From Streptomyces brasiliensis (GTDB lineage: Bacteria; Actinomycetota; Actinomycetes; Streptomycetales; Streptomycetaceae): DNA of 64,000 nt. A program made the translations under genes and the position numbers. Under the pieces are notes generated by a model that did no database searches, had not been told where the DNA came from, and worked only from the letters and a program-made list of their open reading frames with translations. Location: assembly GCF_014647875.1 (NCBI RefSeq), contig NZ_BMQA01000004.1, positions 62,001 through 126,000 on the forward strand, in the 5' to 3' direction. This document shows positions 1-7,799 of this stretch, piece by piece; position 1 is the stretch's first letter, and each line of letters opens with the position of its first letter.

Positions 1-1
1 C

Positions 2-451
2 AAATGCGTCGACGCGATCGAGGGTGCGGTCAAGGAAGGCGCGATCGTGGCACTCGGTGGTGGACGGCCGGACGGCGCCCAGTTCGAGCAAGGCCACTGG
101 CTGGCTCCCACAGTCCTCACCGACGTGCGGCCCGAGATGAAGATCATGCACGAGGAGGTTTTCGGGCCGGTTACGCCGATCGTCAAGGTGCACGACTACC
201 GCGAGGCGTTCGAACTGGCCAACGCGACGCGCTACGGGCTGGCGGCCTACCTGTACACCGAGGACTACCGGACCGCGTTGCGGGCAGCGCAGGACCTCGA
301 TTTCGGCGAGCTCTACGTCAACCGCTCGCTCGGCGAGCAGGTCCAAGGGCACCACAGCGGACACAAGGAGTCCGGGTTCGGTGGTGAGGACGGGCGCCAT
401 GGCGTGCTGCGATACACCCAGCTGCGCACCGTCTACCACAACTTCGGATAG
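2..451 (+). CDS. Aldehyde dehydrogenase, C-terminal part (5' end outside window)
   Basis: The frame is open from base 2 and codes for about 149 residues before TAG, so the start lies to the left of the window. The motif EEVFGPVTPIVKV is the conserved aldehyde dehydrogenase segment after the catalytic Cys, and the tail with GHHSGHKESGFGGEDG followed by a YTQLRTVY-type end matches the NAD(P)-dependent family (lactaldehyde/glycolaldehyde and semialdehyde types). The catalytic Cys and Glu would be in the missing part, so substrate cannot be judged. The gene stops about 45 bp before the aberrant end of the IS110-type transposase gene, so its right flank is a transposon boundary. Confidence 0.85.
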   Translation, partial: KCVDAIEGAVKEGAIVALGGGRPDGAQFEQGHWLAPTVLTDVRPEMKIMHEEVFGPVTPIVKVHDYREAFELANATRYGLAAYLYTEDYRTALRAAQDLDFGELYVNRSLGEQVQGHHSGHKESGFGGEDGRHGVLRYTQLRTVYHNFG

Positions 452-498
452 GACTCCGCGCCTGCACGCCGTGGCCCCGGATCCACGGCCGCACCCGA

Positions 499-1728
499 TC
501 AGGCGGGCAGTCCTGCCGGCCTGATCGGCTCTGGCGAGCGAGTCGTGCCACCCGTGGGTGCCGCGCCGACGACAACAAGGCAGCATGTACCCGAAGTAGC
601 ACCACTACCCACCGCACGAGGAGCCCACCTGAGGCTGGTGACCTTGGAGGGACGCGCCGTACTGCTGCGCCGGTCGACCTTGGTCCGGACGCCGAGACGG
701 CCCGACGGTGGCGAGTTCGGCCCGGAACTGGGACTGTTCCAAGATCGGGTCTTGCCCTCGCTGATACGTCGCTCCACGTAGTCGCGCGTGCGGGTGTCCC
801 AGCGCAGGCGGGCCAGAACGATGGTGTAGAGCGCGGAGTTGGCCTGGCGGTCGCCGCCGCGGTTGAGCCTGCGGCGTTGGGTCTTGCCGGAGGATGCCTC
901 CACCGGGCTGACGCCGCAGAGTGCGGCGAAGGACGCTTCGCTGCCCATCCGTTGTGGGTTGTCACCGACAGCTATCAGCAACGCGGCAGCGGTGTCCGGG
1001 CCGACGCCGTAGTGCTCTAGGAGCCTCGGTGCACGGGCGGCGATGGCGGTGGTGATCCGCGCGGTGAGGTCGTTGATCTCTTCGGTGAGATGCTGGATCC
1101 GTCGGGCCAGCAGCCGGAGTGTGTGGCGGGCCGCTGCTGCCGGGCCGATCCCGTCCACGGCCTCCAGCTCCGAGCACCGGCGGATGAGCTCGGGATTGCT
1201 CAGCCCGGTCAGCGACTCGCGCAGAGCAGGATCCGCGGACACCAGGACGGCCTTGAGCTGGTTGATCGCCTGCGAGCGCGACTTGATCGCGGAGCCCTTG
1301 GCCATCTTGAACATCCGGATGGCCTCCACCGGCCCGTCGCTGGTCTTGGCGGTGGCGGTGGCCCGGCCGGACAGCACCGCCTGGGCGGCAGCGGCCGCGT
1401 CGGTCTTGCCGCGTCGGCGCCGGGTGGCCTTGTCGGGCTGGTTGACCTCGATGACCGTGATGCCCTCGCTGTGCAGGTAGCGTGTCAGCGCCGCGCCGTA
1501 GGAACCGGTGCACTCGGCGCCGGCCCGCTGGAGCCGCCCGAAGGAGCGTGCCCAGGACAGGAGTTGCCGGTAGCCCTCCTGGGTGGTCGGGAAGCTGCGG
1601 GTGTCCAGCATGGCTCCTGTCGTGGTGGTCACTGCAGCGACGTGGGTGTCCTTGTGGGTGTCCACTCCGAGTACGACATCCTCAGGCGGTTCGGCCGTGT
1701 GGTGACGGGGGCGGGTGGATTGGGTCAT
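499..1728 (-). CDS. IS110-family transposase with aberrant C-terminus
   Basis: A DEDD-type transposase of the IS110 family. The RuvC-like N-terminal domain is visible as VLGVDTHKDTH, AECTGSYG and KTDAAAAAQAV. The C-terminal transposase_20 region contains AVDGIGPAAAA and the Ser-nucleophile-type segment AALCGVSPVEASSGKTQRRRLNRGG. I take the ATG at 1728 (MTQSTRPRHH), because the 60 extra codons upstream look non-coding. After RISEGKTRS the usual tail (a cluster like EI-RCLKRY-AREIY) is replaced by about 85 Ser/Pro/Arg-rich residues with no family match. The element therefore lost its natural 3' end by deletion or recombination and is probably inactive. IS110 elements lack classical inverted repeats, and I saw none. 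Confidence 0.8.
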   Translation of the reverse strand: MTQSTRPRHHTAEPPEDVVLGVDTHKDTHVAAVTTTTGAMLDTRSFPTTQEGYRQLLSWARSFGRLQRAGAECTGSYGAALTRYLHSEGITVIEVNQPDKATRRRRGKTDAAAAAQAVLSGRATATAKTSDGPVEAIRMFKMAKGSAIKSRSQAINQLKAVLVSADPALRESLTGLSNPELIRRCSELEAVDGIGPAAAARHTLRLLARRIQHLTEEINDLTARITTAIAARAPRLLEHYGVGPDTAAALLIAVGDNPQRMGSEASFAALCGVSPVEASSGKTQRRRLNRGGDRQANSALYTIVLARLRWDTRTRDYVERRISEGKTRSWNSPSSGPNSPPSGRLGVRTKVDRRSSTARPSKVTSLRWAPRAVGSGATSGTCCLVVVGAAPTGGTTRSPEPIRPAGLPA

Positions 1729-2037
1729 GCTGGGCACGGTCGCCTGTCTCCTGAGCGCTTCGGGAACACCGGTGGCCGACGCGGGGCCGGTGTGGCGGTC
1801 AGGACTGTGACGGTGCCTGTCGCGAAGGCCCCTATCGGGACACGCCCACCGGTCCGGCGGCAGCAAGCGCCGCCTCAGGCGTGGCCGACAGATCAGCACG
1901 CAGGGCACGAGGCCAGTCGCGTCGCGGGTCAGACCACCGCCCGAGGCGGCACCCGATCATCCTCACAGTCGCGTCGGGTCGGCGCCGGGTTCCACGGCTC
2001 CGGGGTGGTGCTGCTCGTAGGGACAGGACGCTGCTGG

Positions 2038-2202
2038 TCAGCCGGGGTTTGGGAGGGCATCGAGTCGGGCGAGGGCTCTGGTGATCACGTCGGTCCAGGG
2101 CCAGTGCCGTGCCAGGCGGAGGATGCGTCGGCGTCCGGTGGTGACGAGCTGGGCAGCGGCGGAGAACAGCCGCAGTCGCAGGCGGCGGGGTTCCCACAGG
2201 CG
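2038..2202 (-). pseudogene. Transposase C-terminal remnant (IS1380/IS4-like)
   Basis: About 55 codons ending in a basic, Trp-rich tail (RRRILRLARHWPWTDVITRALARLDALPNPG, cited here only as positions 2038-2130) resemble the extreme C-terminus of IS1380/IS4-type transposases of streptomycetes. No start, catalytic DDE residues or inverted repeats are present. It abuts the IS701-like remnant, so this stretch is a pile of old insertion-sequence fragments. Family assignment is tentative. Confidence 0.4.
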
Positions 2203-2251
2203 GGCGTGCCGGTGAGAGCGAGCATCGGTCGTCCTGTCCCGCCGGAGACGC

Positions 2252-2533
2252 GAAGCTGCGCAGGTCATCCCGGACCGCATCGGCATCCCACTTCGCCCTC
2301 AACAGCAGATGCTGCAGGCCGTACGGGGGGGCCGCCGGCGTGCACGGCCAACGTCCAGCAATTCTTGCGTGGCAGCTCCGACAAAGGCCGAGCACAAACT
2401 TCCGCGCCCGCCGCCGTGGTTCCACTCGGGTGAACCGTCCCGCGATGCGGCCCATCAGGGCCTCGAACATGTCCTGCCAGTGGGCGGGATCTATGCTATG
2501 GCCTGCGGCCGCCGCCTGATCTTCTGTCTTCAC
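2252..2533 (-). pseudogene. IS701-family transposase, N-terminal remnant, frameshifted
   Basis: The first about 48 codons from ATG 2533 (MKTEDQ..., then DMFEALMGRIAGRFTRVEPR and RRRARKFVLGL) match the N-terminus of IS701-family DDE transposases. The expected next segment, ELPRKNCWTLAVHAGG, is present but in another frame, and PYGLQHLLLRAKWDADAVRDD returns to the first frame. Two frameshifts are therefore needed, and homology then stops near 2252. The catalytic core is absent, so this is a dead fragment. Confidence 0.65.
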
Positions 2534-2628
2534 ACACCGATGATCAACGGTGGCCGCACTCGCGCCGCTCGCCCCCTGTCGTCCGGGGGCAGGAGGCGCC
2601 TACGCGCGCGCCGGGCAGGGGGCTCATC

Positions 2629-3159
2629 ATGTGGTCAACCACTTCACGGCCGGTGTTCCGGCGCTTCGTCGGTGCCGTCGTGGTCGGCGTGGCCTTGGCC
2701 GCGACCTCAGGATGCACGGTCCCCGTCGATGCTGTTGCCGGCATCTCCGTGACAGGCGACGGCCATCTGCTCGGTGTCATGATGGTTTGCGGACATCAGA
2801 TCGATGGCGCGACCCTCTACGTGGACAGCGATGACGTCGACAAGCAGGTGACGGTCGGTTCATGGACCGCCGACCGCCCCCTCACGGCCGGTCTCGCCAC
2901 CTGGCCCCTCGATTCTCCCGCTACCGGCTGGGCCGCGACCAGATCTCTCGCTCCGCTCACCGCCAAGACCTCCTATGTGCTGTACGGCTGGACCAAGGAC
3001 GACTCGTGGTCGTCGAGCAGCGTCTTCTTCACCCTGGCCGACCGGGACCGGCTCACCCCGGGAAAGGTCCGCTACGCCAACATCTCGGACAACGGCGACG
3101 AGTCCGCAATTACCGTCTCCATAGCGGAGTTCAAGACCAGGGCCTGCCCGAACACGTAA
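2629..3159 (+). CDS. Secreted lipoprotein of unknown function
   Basis: A 176-residue protein beginning at ATG 2629, preceded by a GGGGG-rich ribosome site. The N-terminus has a positive stretch (RPVFRRF), a hydrophobic segment (VGAVVVGVALAATSG) and the lipobox LAATSGC, so Cys29 would be lipidated after signal peptidase II cleavage. The mature part is rich in Thr, Ser, Asp and aromatic residues (SYVLYGWTKDDSWSSSSVFFTL), as in small beta-rich extracellular domains. I do not recognise a catalytic motif. It stands alone on the plus strand between transposon debris and the catabolic cluster. Confidence 0.75.
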   Translation: MWSTTSRPVFRRFVGAVVVGVALAATSGCTVPVDAVAGISVTGDGHLLGVMMVCGHQIDGATLYVDSDDVDKQVTVGSWTADRPLTAGLATWPLDSPATGWAATRSLAPLTAKTSYVLYGWTKDDSWSSSSVFFTLADRDRLTPGKVRYANISDNGDESAITVSIAEFKTRACPNT

Positions 3160-3413
3160 CGCCACGGCGCCCTCGGCCAGACCGAGGCACTCCCGTTGGG
3201 CGCGAGCCCTACGGTGCGGAGTGCCAGTAGCAGTCGTGGGAGTAACGCCCTACCAGGGAGAGCGGGAGAGCCGCTTACAGGGCCAAGTGGCGCAGGTGTC
3301 CACGGTATCCGAACCCGCTCGACACACGGATTCGCGTCGAACCCGGTATACGGCGCGAGGTTGACATGTGGAGCGTCGCGCACCACGTCGAATCATGCCC
3401 ATGGCGGCATCGA

Positions 3414-4250
3414 TCACCTGAGGATATGGGCCATCTCACCGATACCGTCAATGCTGGTGCGAACCTCATCGCCAGGAGCGAGGTAACGGGCCGGGGTCCG
3501 TCCCATGCCGACCCCGGCCGGAGTACCGGTGAAGACCAGATCTCCCGGGTAGAGGGTGCACACCGAGGAAATCCGCTCGATGAGGACCGGCACGGGCATG
3601 ATCATCTGATCTGTGCTGCCGTCCTGGACGAGCTCGTCGTTGACCCAGCATCGCAGCCGGAGCGGGATGTCCGGGGCGATCTCGTCAAGGGACACCAGCG
3701 CCGGTCCGGTCGGGCCGAAACCGGGGTAGCTCTTGCCCAGGGAGAACTGCGGAGGGGTTCCGCTCATCTGTACATCGCGGTCACTGAAGTCCTGACCGAC
3801 CATCACGCCCGCTACGTGCTCCCAGACATCGGCCGCGGCAACGTCGTAGGCCTCCTTGCCGATCGCCACGACGAGTTCGACTTCCCAATCGACCGATGGC
3901 CCGGTGAGCTGGACCGTACCGGTAGGGCCAGTCAGGGAGCTGGTGAATTTGGTGAACACCGACGGCATCCCCGGGCCAGCCTCCAGACCGGTCTCCGCCG
4001 CGTGCTCAGCGTAGTTGAGCCCGATGGCGAAGACCTGGCCCGGACGGGGAACTGGCGCGCCCAAGTCCTCGCGTCGATAGGGCGCGGAGGAGTGGACACC
4101 GTCGGTGTGGGCCCAGGTACGGAAGGCGTCCCAGTGGGCGAAGAGATCCATCGGATCGGGACCGAATCGCCCGCCGCTGGCCCGGGCGATGTCGATCGCG
4201 CCCGGGCCGCTCAGCAGGTGGGCGCGGCCGTTGACATTGGCGATGCGCAT
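3414..4250 (-). CDS. Fumarylacetoacetate hydrolase (FAH) family protein
   Basis: A 278-residue single-domain FAH-family enzyme. Family members hydrolyse or decarboxylate beta-diketo acids made by aromatic ring cleavage, using a divalent metal. Visible signatures are QVFAIGLNYAEHA at the start of the catalytic domain, DWEVELVVAIG carrying acidic metal ligands, VGQDFSDRDVQ, and the C-terminal YPGDLVFTGTPAGVG followed by LAPGDEV. The N-terminal about 70 residues form the usual small lead-in domain. It is the last gene of the minus-strand cluster running from about 10.8 to 3.4 kb, 34 bp after the PEBP gene. The likely job is hydrolysis of a ring-cleavage product, but the substrate is not evident. 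Confidence 0.85.
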   Translation of the reverse strand: MRIANVNGRAHLLSGPGAIDIARASGGRFGPDPMDLFAHWDAFRTWAHTDGVHSSAPYRREDLGAPVPRPGQVFAIGLNYAEHAAETGLEAGPGMPSVFTKFTSSLTGPTGTVQLTGPSVDWEVELVVAIGKEAYDVAAADVWEHVAGVMVGQDFSDRDVQMSGTPPQFSLGKSYPGFGPTGPALVSLDEIAPDIPLRLRCWVNDELVQDGSTDQMIMPVPVLIERISSVCTLYPGDLVFTGTPAGVGMGRTPARYLAPGDEVRTSIDGIGEMAHILR

Positions 4251-4284
4251 GAAACCCTCTTCCTGGGTGCGAGAGCGCGGATGT

Positions 4285-4824
4285 TCAGGCGGCGGTCTCG
4301 GCGGTCGCGGTCAGCACCGCGCGGCCCAGGACGTGGCCGGCGATATGGAAGCCCAGCAAGGCGGGCGTGGTGTTCCCCTCCACCCCGATGTCCTCCACGT
4401 CGAGCGCCTGCACCACGATGAAGTAGCGGTGCGGGCCATGACCGGCAGGTGGCGCGGCGCCGATGAACCGGGCCGCTCTCGCGTCGCCGGGGAGTTGCAC
4501 GGCACCCGGCGGGAGGAGGTCGCCCGAGCCGTTGCCCGCGTCACTCGCCAGCTCGGTCACCGAAGCGGAGATGTTCGCCACGGCCCAGTGCCAGAAGCCG
4601 GAACCGGTGGGGGCGTCCGGGTCGTACATCGTCACCGCGTAGCCCTTCGTTCCCTCCGGCGCGCCGAACCAGGACAGCTGCGGGGACACATCCCCTCCAC
4701 CGGGGACACCGAAGATGCCCGACCACTGGGCGAGGGGCAGGGGCTCGCCATCACTGACGTCCTTGCTGCTGAGTGTGAAGCTCGGGACCTCGGGCAACCG
4801 CGCGAAGGGATCGTTGAAGTACAT
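4285..4824 (-). CDS. YbhB/YbcL family (PEBP, Raf-kinase-inhibitor-like) protein
   Basis: A 179-residue phosphatidylethanolamine-binding protein homologue. Typical motifs are DPDAPTGSGFWHWAVANI near residues 65-82 and GPHRYFIVVQALD near 125, which build the small anion-binding pocket of the PEBP fold. I start at ATG 4824 (MYFNDPFARLP), because the eight-residue upstream extension is basic and poorly conserved. Bacterial members have no settled enzymatic role. Its place between the FAH-family and alcohol dehydrogenase genes on the same strand suggests co-expression with the catabolic cluster. Confidence 0.85.
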   Translation of the reverse strand: MYFNDPFARLPEVPSFTLSSKDVSDGEPLPLAQWSGIFGVPGGGDVSPQLSWFGAPEGTKGYAVTMYDPDAPTGSGFWHWAVANISASVTELASDAGNGSGDLLPPGAVQLPGDARAARFIGAAPPAGHGPHRYFIVVQALDVEDIGVEGNTTPALLGFHIAGHVLGRAVLTATAETAA

Positions 4825-4890
4825 GGGGACTCTCTCACGTCGTGGCACCGTGCGGCGGGCCGTCCCGCCCCGGCGTGTGGTGGGGTGGGT

Positions 4891-5919
4891 TCAGGGGACC
4901 AGGATCGCGCGGCCTCGGACCCGGTCGTGGGCGAGGTCGTCCAGCGCTTCCGTCGCCGCGTCCAGCGGGTACTTCTTGGTGTGCAGGGTGACCCTCCCGG
5001 AGTCCACGAGGGCCATCAGCTCCACGAGGTCGTTGTAGGTGCCGACGATGTTGCCGACCACCCGTTTCCCGCCGGCCACCAGGTCGAGGGTGGGAATCCG
5101 CAGTTCACCGCCATAGCCGATGACGTACTGGGATCCGGCCGGGGCGGTCATCGCCCAGGCGTCGTTCTCCGCGCCGTGCTCGGCGACGAAGTCGAAGACC
5201 ACATCGCCGCCCCGGCCTCCGGTGAGCTCCTTGACGGCCTCGACCTGATCGCCGTCGGCCAGCACGGTCGCGTCCGCACCGAGCTTCTCGGCCAGCTTCA
5301 ACGCCTCCGGGTTGCGGTCCACCACGACGATCTTCGCGGCGGTGAGCGCGGCCACGGCCTGGATACCGACGTGGCCGAGCCCGCCGGCGCCCTGTACGAC
5401 GGCGACCGCGCCTGGGGGGAGCAGCGGTACGGCCTGCCGCACCGCGTGATAGGCGGTGATCCCCGCATCGGCCAGCGCCGCCACGTCGGCCGGGTTGGTG
5501 TCCGGGCTCAGCTTGACGCAGCCGCGCGCCGTGGTGCGCAGGTACTCGGCCATGCCGCCGTCGTGGTTCGACACCCCGGGGAAGACGGCGTCGGAGCACT
5601 GCATATCCCGACCGGCCCGGCAGGCCAGGCACAACCCGCAGGAAGGCTGCGGGTGCAGGATCACCGTGTCGCCGACCTTGACGTTGGTGACCGCCTCGCC
5701 GACCTCCTGTACCCAGCCGGCGTTCTCGTGGCCCAGCGTGTAGGGGAGTTGCGGCCCCATCGCCTCGGCCCACTGCCCCTCGATGATGTGCAGATCGGTG
5801 CGGCAGACGCCGGCGCCACCGATCTTCACGATCACATCCAACGGGCTGGAGAGCGTCGGCTCCGGTACCTCCTCCACCGCCGGTGGCTTCTGGTAGTCGT
5901 GCAGCCGCACAGCTCGCAT
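4891..5919 (-). CDS. Zinc-dependent NAD(P) alcohol dehydrogenase
   Basis: A 342-residue medium-chain dehydrogenase. The catalytic-zinc region is VCRTDLHIIEGQW plus GHENAGWV, the structural-zinc loop is CGLCLACRAGRDMQC with four Cys, and the Rossmann motif is GAGGLGHVGIQ. An acidic residue after the second strand (VVVDRN) favours NAD. The ATG at 5919 has AAGGAG just upstream. It lies between the PEBP gene and the transporter gene, all on the minus strand. It probably oxidises an alcohol or reduces an aldehyde intermediate of the aromatic pathway; the substrate cannot be read from sequence. Confidence 0.85.
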   Translation of the reverse strand: MRAVRLHDYQKPPAVEEVPEPTLSSPLDVIVKIGGAGVCRTDLHIIEGQWAEAMGPQLPYTLGHENAGWVQEVGEAVTNVKVGDTVILHPQPSCGLCLACRAGRDMQCSDAVFPGVSNHDGGMAEYLRTTARGCVKLSPDTNPADVAALADAGITAYHAVRQAVPLLPPGAVAVVQGAGGLGHVGIQAVAALTAAKIVVVDRNPEALKLAEKLGADATVLADGDQVEAVKELTGGRGGDVVFDFVAEHGAENDAWAMTAPAGSQYVIGYGGELRIPTLDLVAGGKRVVGNIVGTYNDLVELMALVDSGRVTLHTKKYPLDAATEALDDLAHDRVRGRAILVP

Positions 5920-5946
5920 GAGTTCTCCTTGATCGATATGGGGGAA

Positions 5947-7290
5947 TCAGTTGACCGGCGAGAGCGATTCCGCGGGTTCGACAGAGATCCGGCTCCGCCT
6001 CGCGGAGCTGGCGATCACGGCGATCAGTGCCGCGACCAGCACCAGCGGCAGTACGAGCAGACCGAACAGCGATCGAGCGGACCACCCGTGGTCGAGGAGC
6101 AGACCCGCGAGGGCGGGAGCGCTGAATGCGCCGAGCCGCCCGACCGCCATGGCCCACCCCACGCCGGTGGCACGCACGGCTGCAGGGTAGAGCCCGGGCA
6201 CGATCGAGTTGAGGCCATTTCCACTGGCGTTGACGAACAGCCCGATGGCGACGGCCGCGGCCAGCGCGACCACGGTCGAGCCGAGGAAGAGGCTCATCGC
6301 CAGGTACGAAAGCCCCGCTCCCAGGAACGCCAGGACCGTGAGGGTGCGCGTCACCACCTTCAGGGCCAGAACGCTGAGCAGCAACGTCCCCGCCAGCCCG
6401 CCGAGGTTGAGCAGCAGCCCTCCGTCCATACCCTGCGCGGCGGAAGAGCCGTTGTGCTGGAGAAGCAGAGGCGTCCAGCTCTCGGCGAAGTAGAAGCTCG
6501 CCATCATGAAGAAGTACGCGACCCACAGCGCGACGGTGCGAACGGCCTCACGACCGCGCAGGACGTTCGCCAGCACACCGCGCTCCTCCCTGGGCGGGAC
6601 GGGCGGCAATGCCTCCACCGCGGGCAGCCGCATCCGGCCCAGCAGCTTGTTGACCTTCTCCAACGCGCCTTCCGGCCGTCGGCTGATCAGGTAGTCCAGC
6701 GACTCTGGCAGAGCCAGAGCTACGACCACGAGAATGGCGAAGGTGAGCACGGCACCGACGAGGAAGCTGGCTCGCCAGCCGTATTCGGACGTCACCAGCA
6801 CGGCGACCGAGCCGCCCAGTATCCCGCCGACCGGCAACCCGCTCCCATACAAGGCGATCATCGTGCCCCGGAGGCGCCGTGGTGAGTACTCAGTGATGAT
6901 CACGGGGAGACCGGCCACCATGCCCCCGACACCGAGCCCGGTCAGCAGGCGGCACACCCCCAGGAACCAGAAGCCGGTGCTCACCGTCGCGAGCAGCATG
7001 CCCACGGCGCAGACGGTCAGGCAGATCAGCGTGTGCGGCCGTCGGCCGATCCGGTCGGAGAGCGGGGCAATGAGGGCCGAGCCGAGTGCCATACCGACAA
7101 GGCTGCTGCTCAGCAGCAACCCGACCTGGGATGCCGTCAGCGACCACTCCTTGGAGATTCCGGACGCCGCGAACGCGATCACCAGGACGTCGAAACCCTC
7201 GAAGAGGTTGATGACCAGGCACACCCCGACGACACTGACCTGAAACGCGGTCATTCTCGAGCGATCTATCGATTCACTGATCGACGACAT
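5947..7290 (-). CDS. MFS transporter, aromatic acid:H+ symporter (AAHS) type
   Basis: A 447-residue inner-membrane carrier with twelve predicted hydrophobic helices. In helix 1, NLFEGFDVLVIAFAASGI carries the Asp characteristic of the AAHS subfamily (PcaK/BenK/MhpT relatives). Loop 2-3 has the MFS motif PLSDRIGRRP, and helix 4-5 has RLLTGLGVGGMVAGLPVIITE. Family members import benzoates, protocatechuate or hydroxyphenyl acids with protons. It sits 12 bp after the Rid-family gene and 27 bp before the dehydrogenase gene, so it probably brings in the cluster's substrate. Confidence 0.85.
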   Translation of the reverse strand: MSSISESIDRSRMTAFQVSVVGVCLVINLFEGFDVLVIAFAASGISKEWSLTASQVGLLLSSSLVGMALGSALIAPLSDRIGRRPHTLICLTVCAVGMLLATVSTGFWFLGVCRLLTGLGVGGMVAGLPVIITEYSPRRLRGTMIALYGSGLPVGGILGGSVAVLVTSEYGWRASFLVGAVLTFAILVVVALALPESLDYLISRRPEGALEKVNKLLGRMRLPAVEALPPVPPREERGVLANVLRGREAVRTVALWVAYFFMMASFYFAESWTPLLLQHNGSSAAQGMDGGLLLNLGGLAGTLLLSVLALKVVTRTLTVLAFLGAGLSYLAMSLFLGSTVVALAAAVAIGLFVNASGNGLNSIVPGLYPAAVRATGVGWAMAVGRLGAFSAPALAGLLLDHGWSARSLFGLLVLPLVLVAALIAVIASSARRSRISVEPAESLSPVN

Positions 7291-7302
7291 GACGGCTCGT
7301 CC

Positions 7303-7707
7303 TCACTGCCGACAGGCTGTGGCGTCGAGCTCGACCAGCAGGTCCGGGCGGACCAGTCCCTTGACGATCAGCAAGGTGTTCGGCGGGTACTCACCGTCCG
7401 GGTAATGCTCGGCGAAGAATTCCTCGCGCGCCGCGTAGAACTCGGCGACGTGGTCCGAGGACGTCAGGTAGGTCACGAAGCGAACCACCGAACGCAGCGA
7501 CGCGCCCTGGGACTCCAGTGCGGTGCGCACGTTGGCATAGGCGCGAAGCGTCTGGCTGCGCACATCCGGACCGGCCACGGAGTTGTCGTCGACAAACCCG
7601 CACTGTCCGGCCACGAAGATCAGATCCCCGGCGCGGGCCACATGCGCATAGGCACTCAGAGGGTCTCCGAGACCCTTCGGGTTCTCATACGTCGGCAAGG
7701 GAGACAT
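7303..7707 (-). CDS. Rid-family protein lacking the canonical deaminase arginine
   Basis: A 134-residue YjgF/YER057c/UK114 (Rid) protein starting at ATG 7707, with AAAGGCGGAACC upstream. The fold signatures are present: YAHVARAGDLIFVAGQ, then SQTLRAYANVRTALE and the C-terminal VKGLVRPDLLVELDATA. Where RidA proper has Pro-Ala-Arg-Ser with the catalytic Arg, this protein has PPNT, with Asn110 at the Arg place. It is therefore not expected to deaminate enamines like RidA. It may bind or hydrolyse a pathway intermediate, as Rid members in aminomuconate or nitroaromatic routes do. It overlaps no gene and precedes the MFS carrier. Confidence 0.85.
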   Translation of the reverse strand: MSPLPTYENPKGLGDPLSAYAHVARAGDLIFVAGQCGFVDDNSVAGPDVRSQTLRAYANVRTALESQGASLRSVVRFVTYLTSSDHVAEFYAAREEFFAEHYPDGEYPPNTLLIVKGLVRPDLLVELDATACRQ

Positions 7708-7799
7708 GGTTCCGCCTTTCTGGCTTTCTGAAGTGGCAGGCGCGGGAGCGGTGCATGGCCCCGGTCGCGGCCGGGGCGCACGGCATCCGCGCGGTGGCG

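Noticed and set aside
4105..6885. 926-codon plus-strand open frame
   Set aside because: It is antisense to the FAH, PEBP, dehydrogenase and MFS genes, has no family motifs and is a shadow of high third-position GC.
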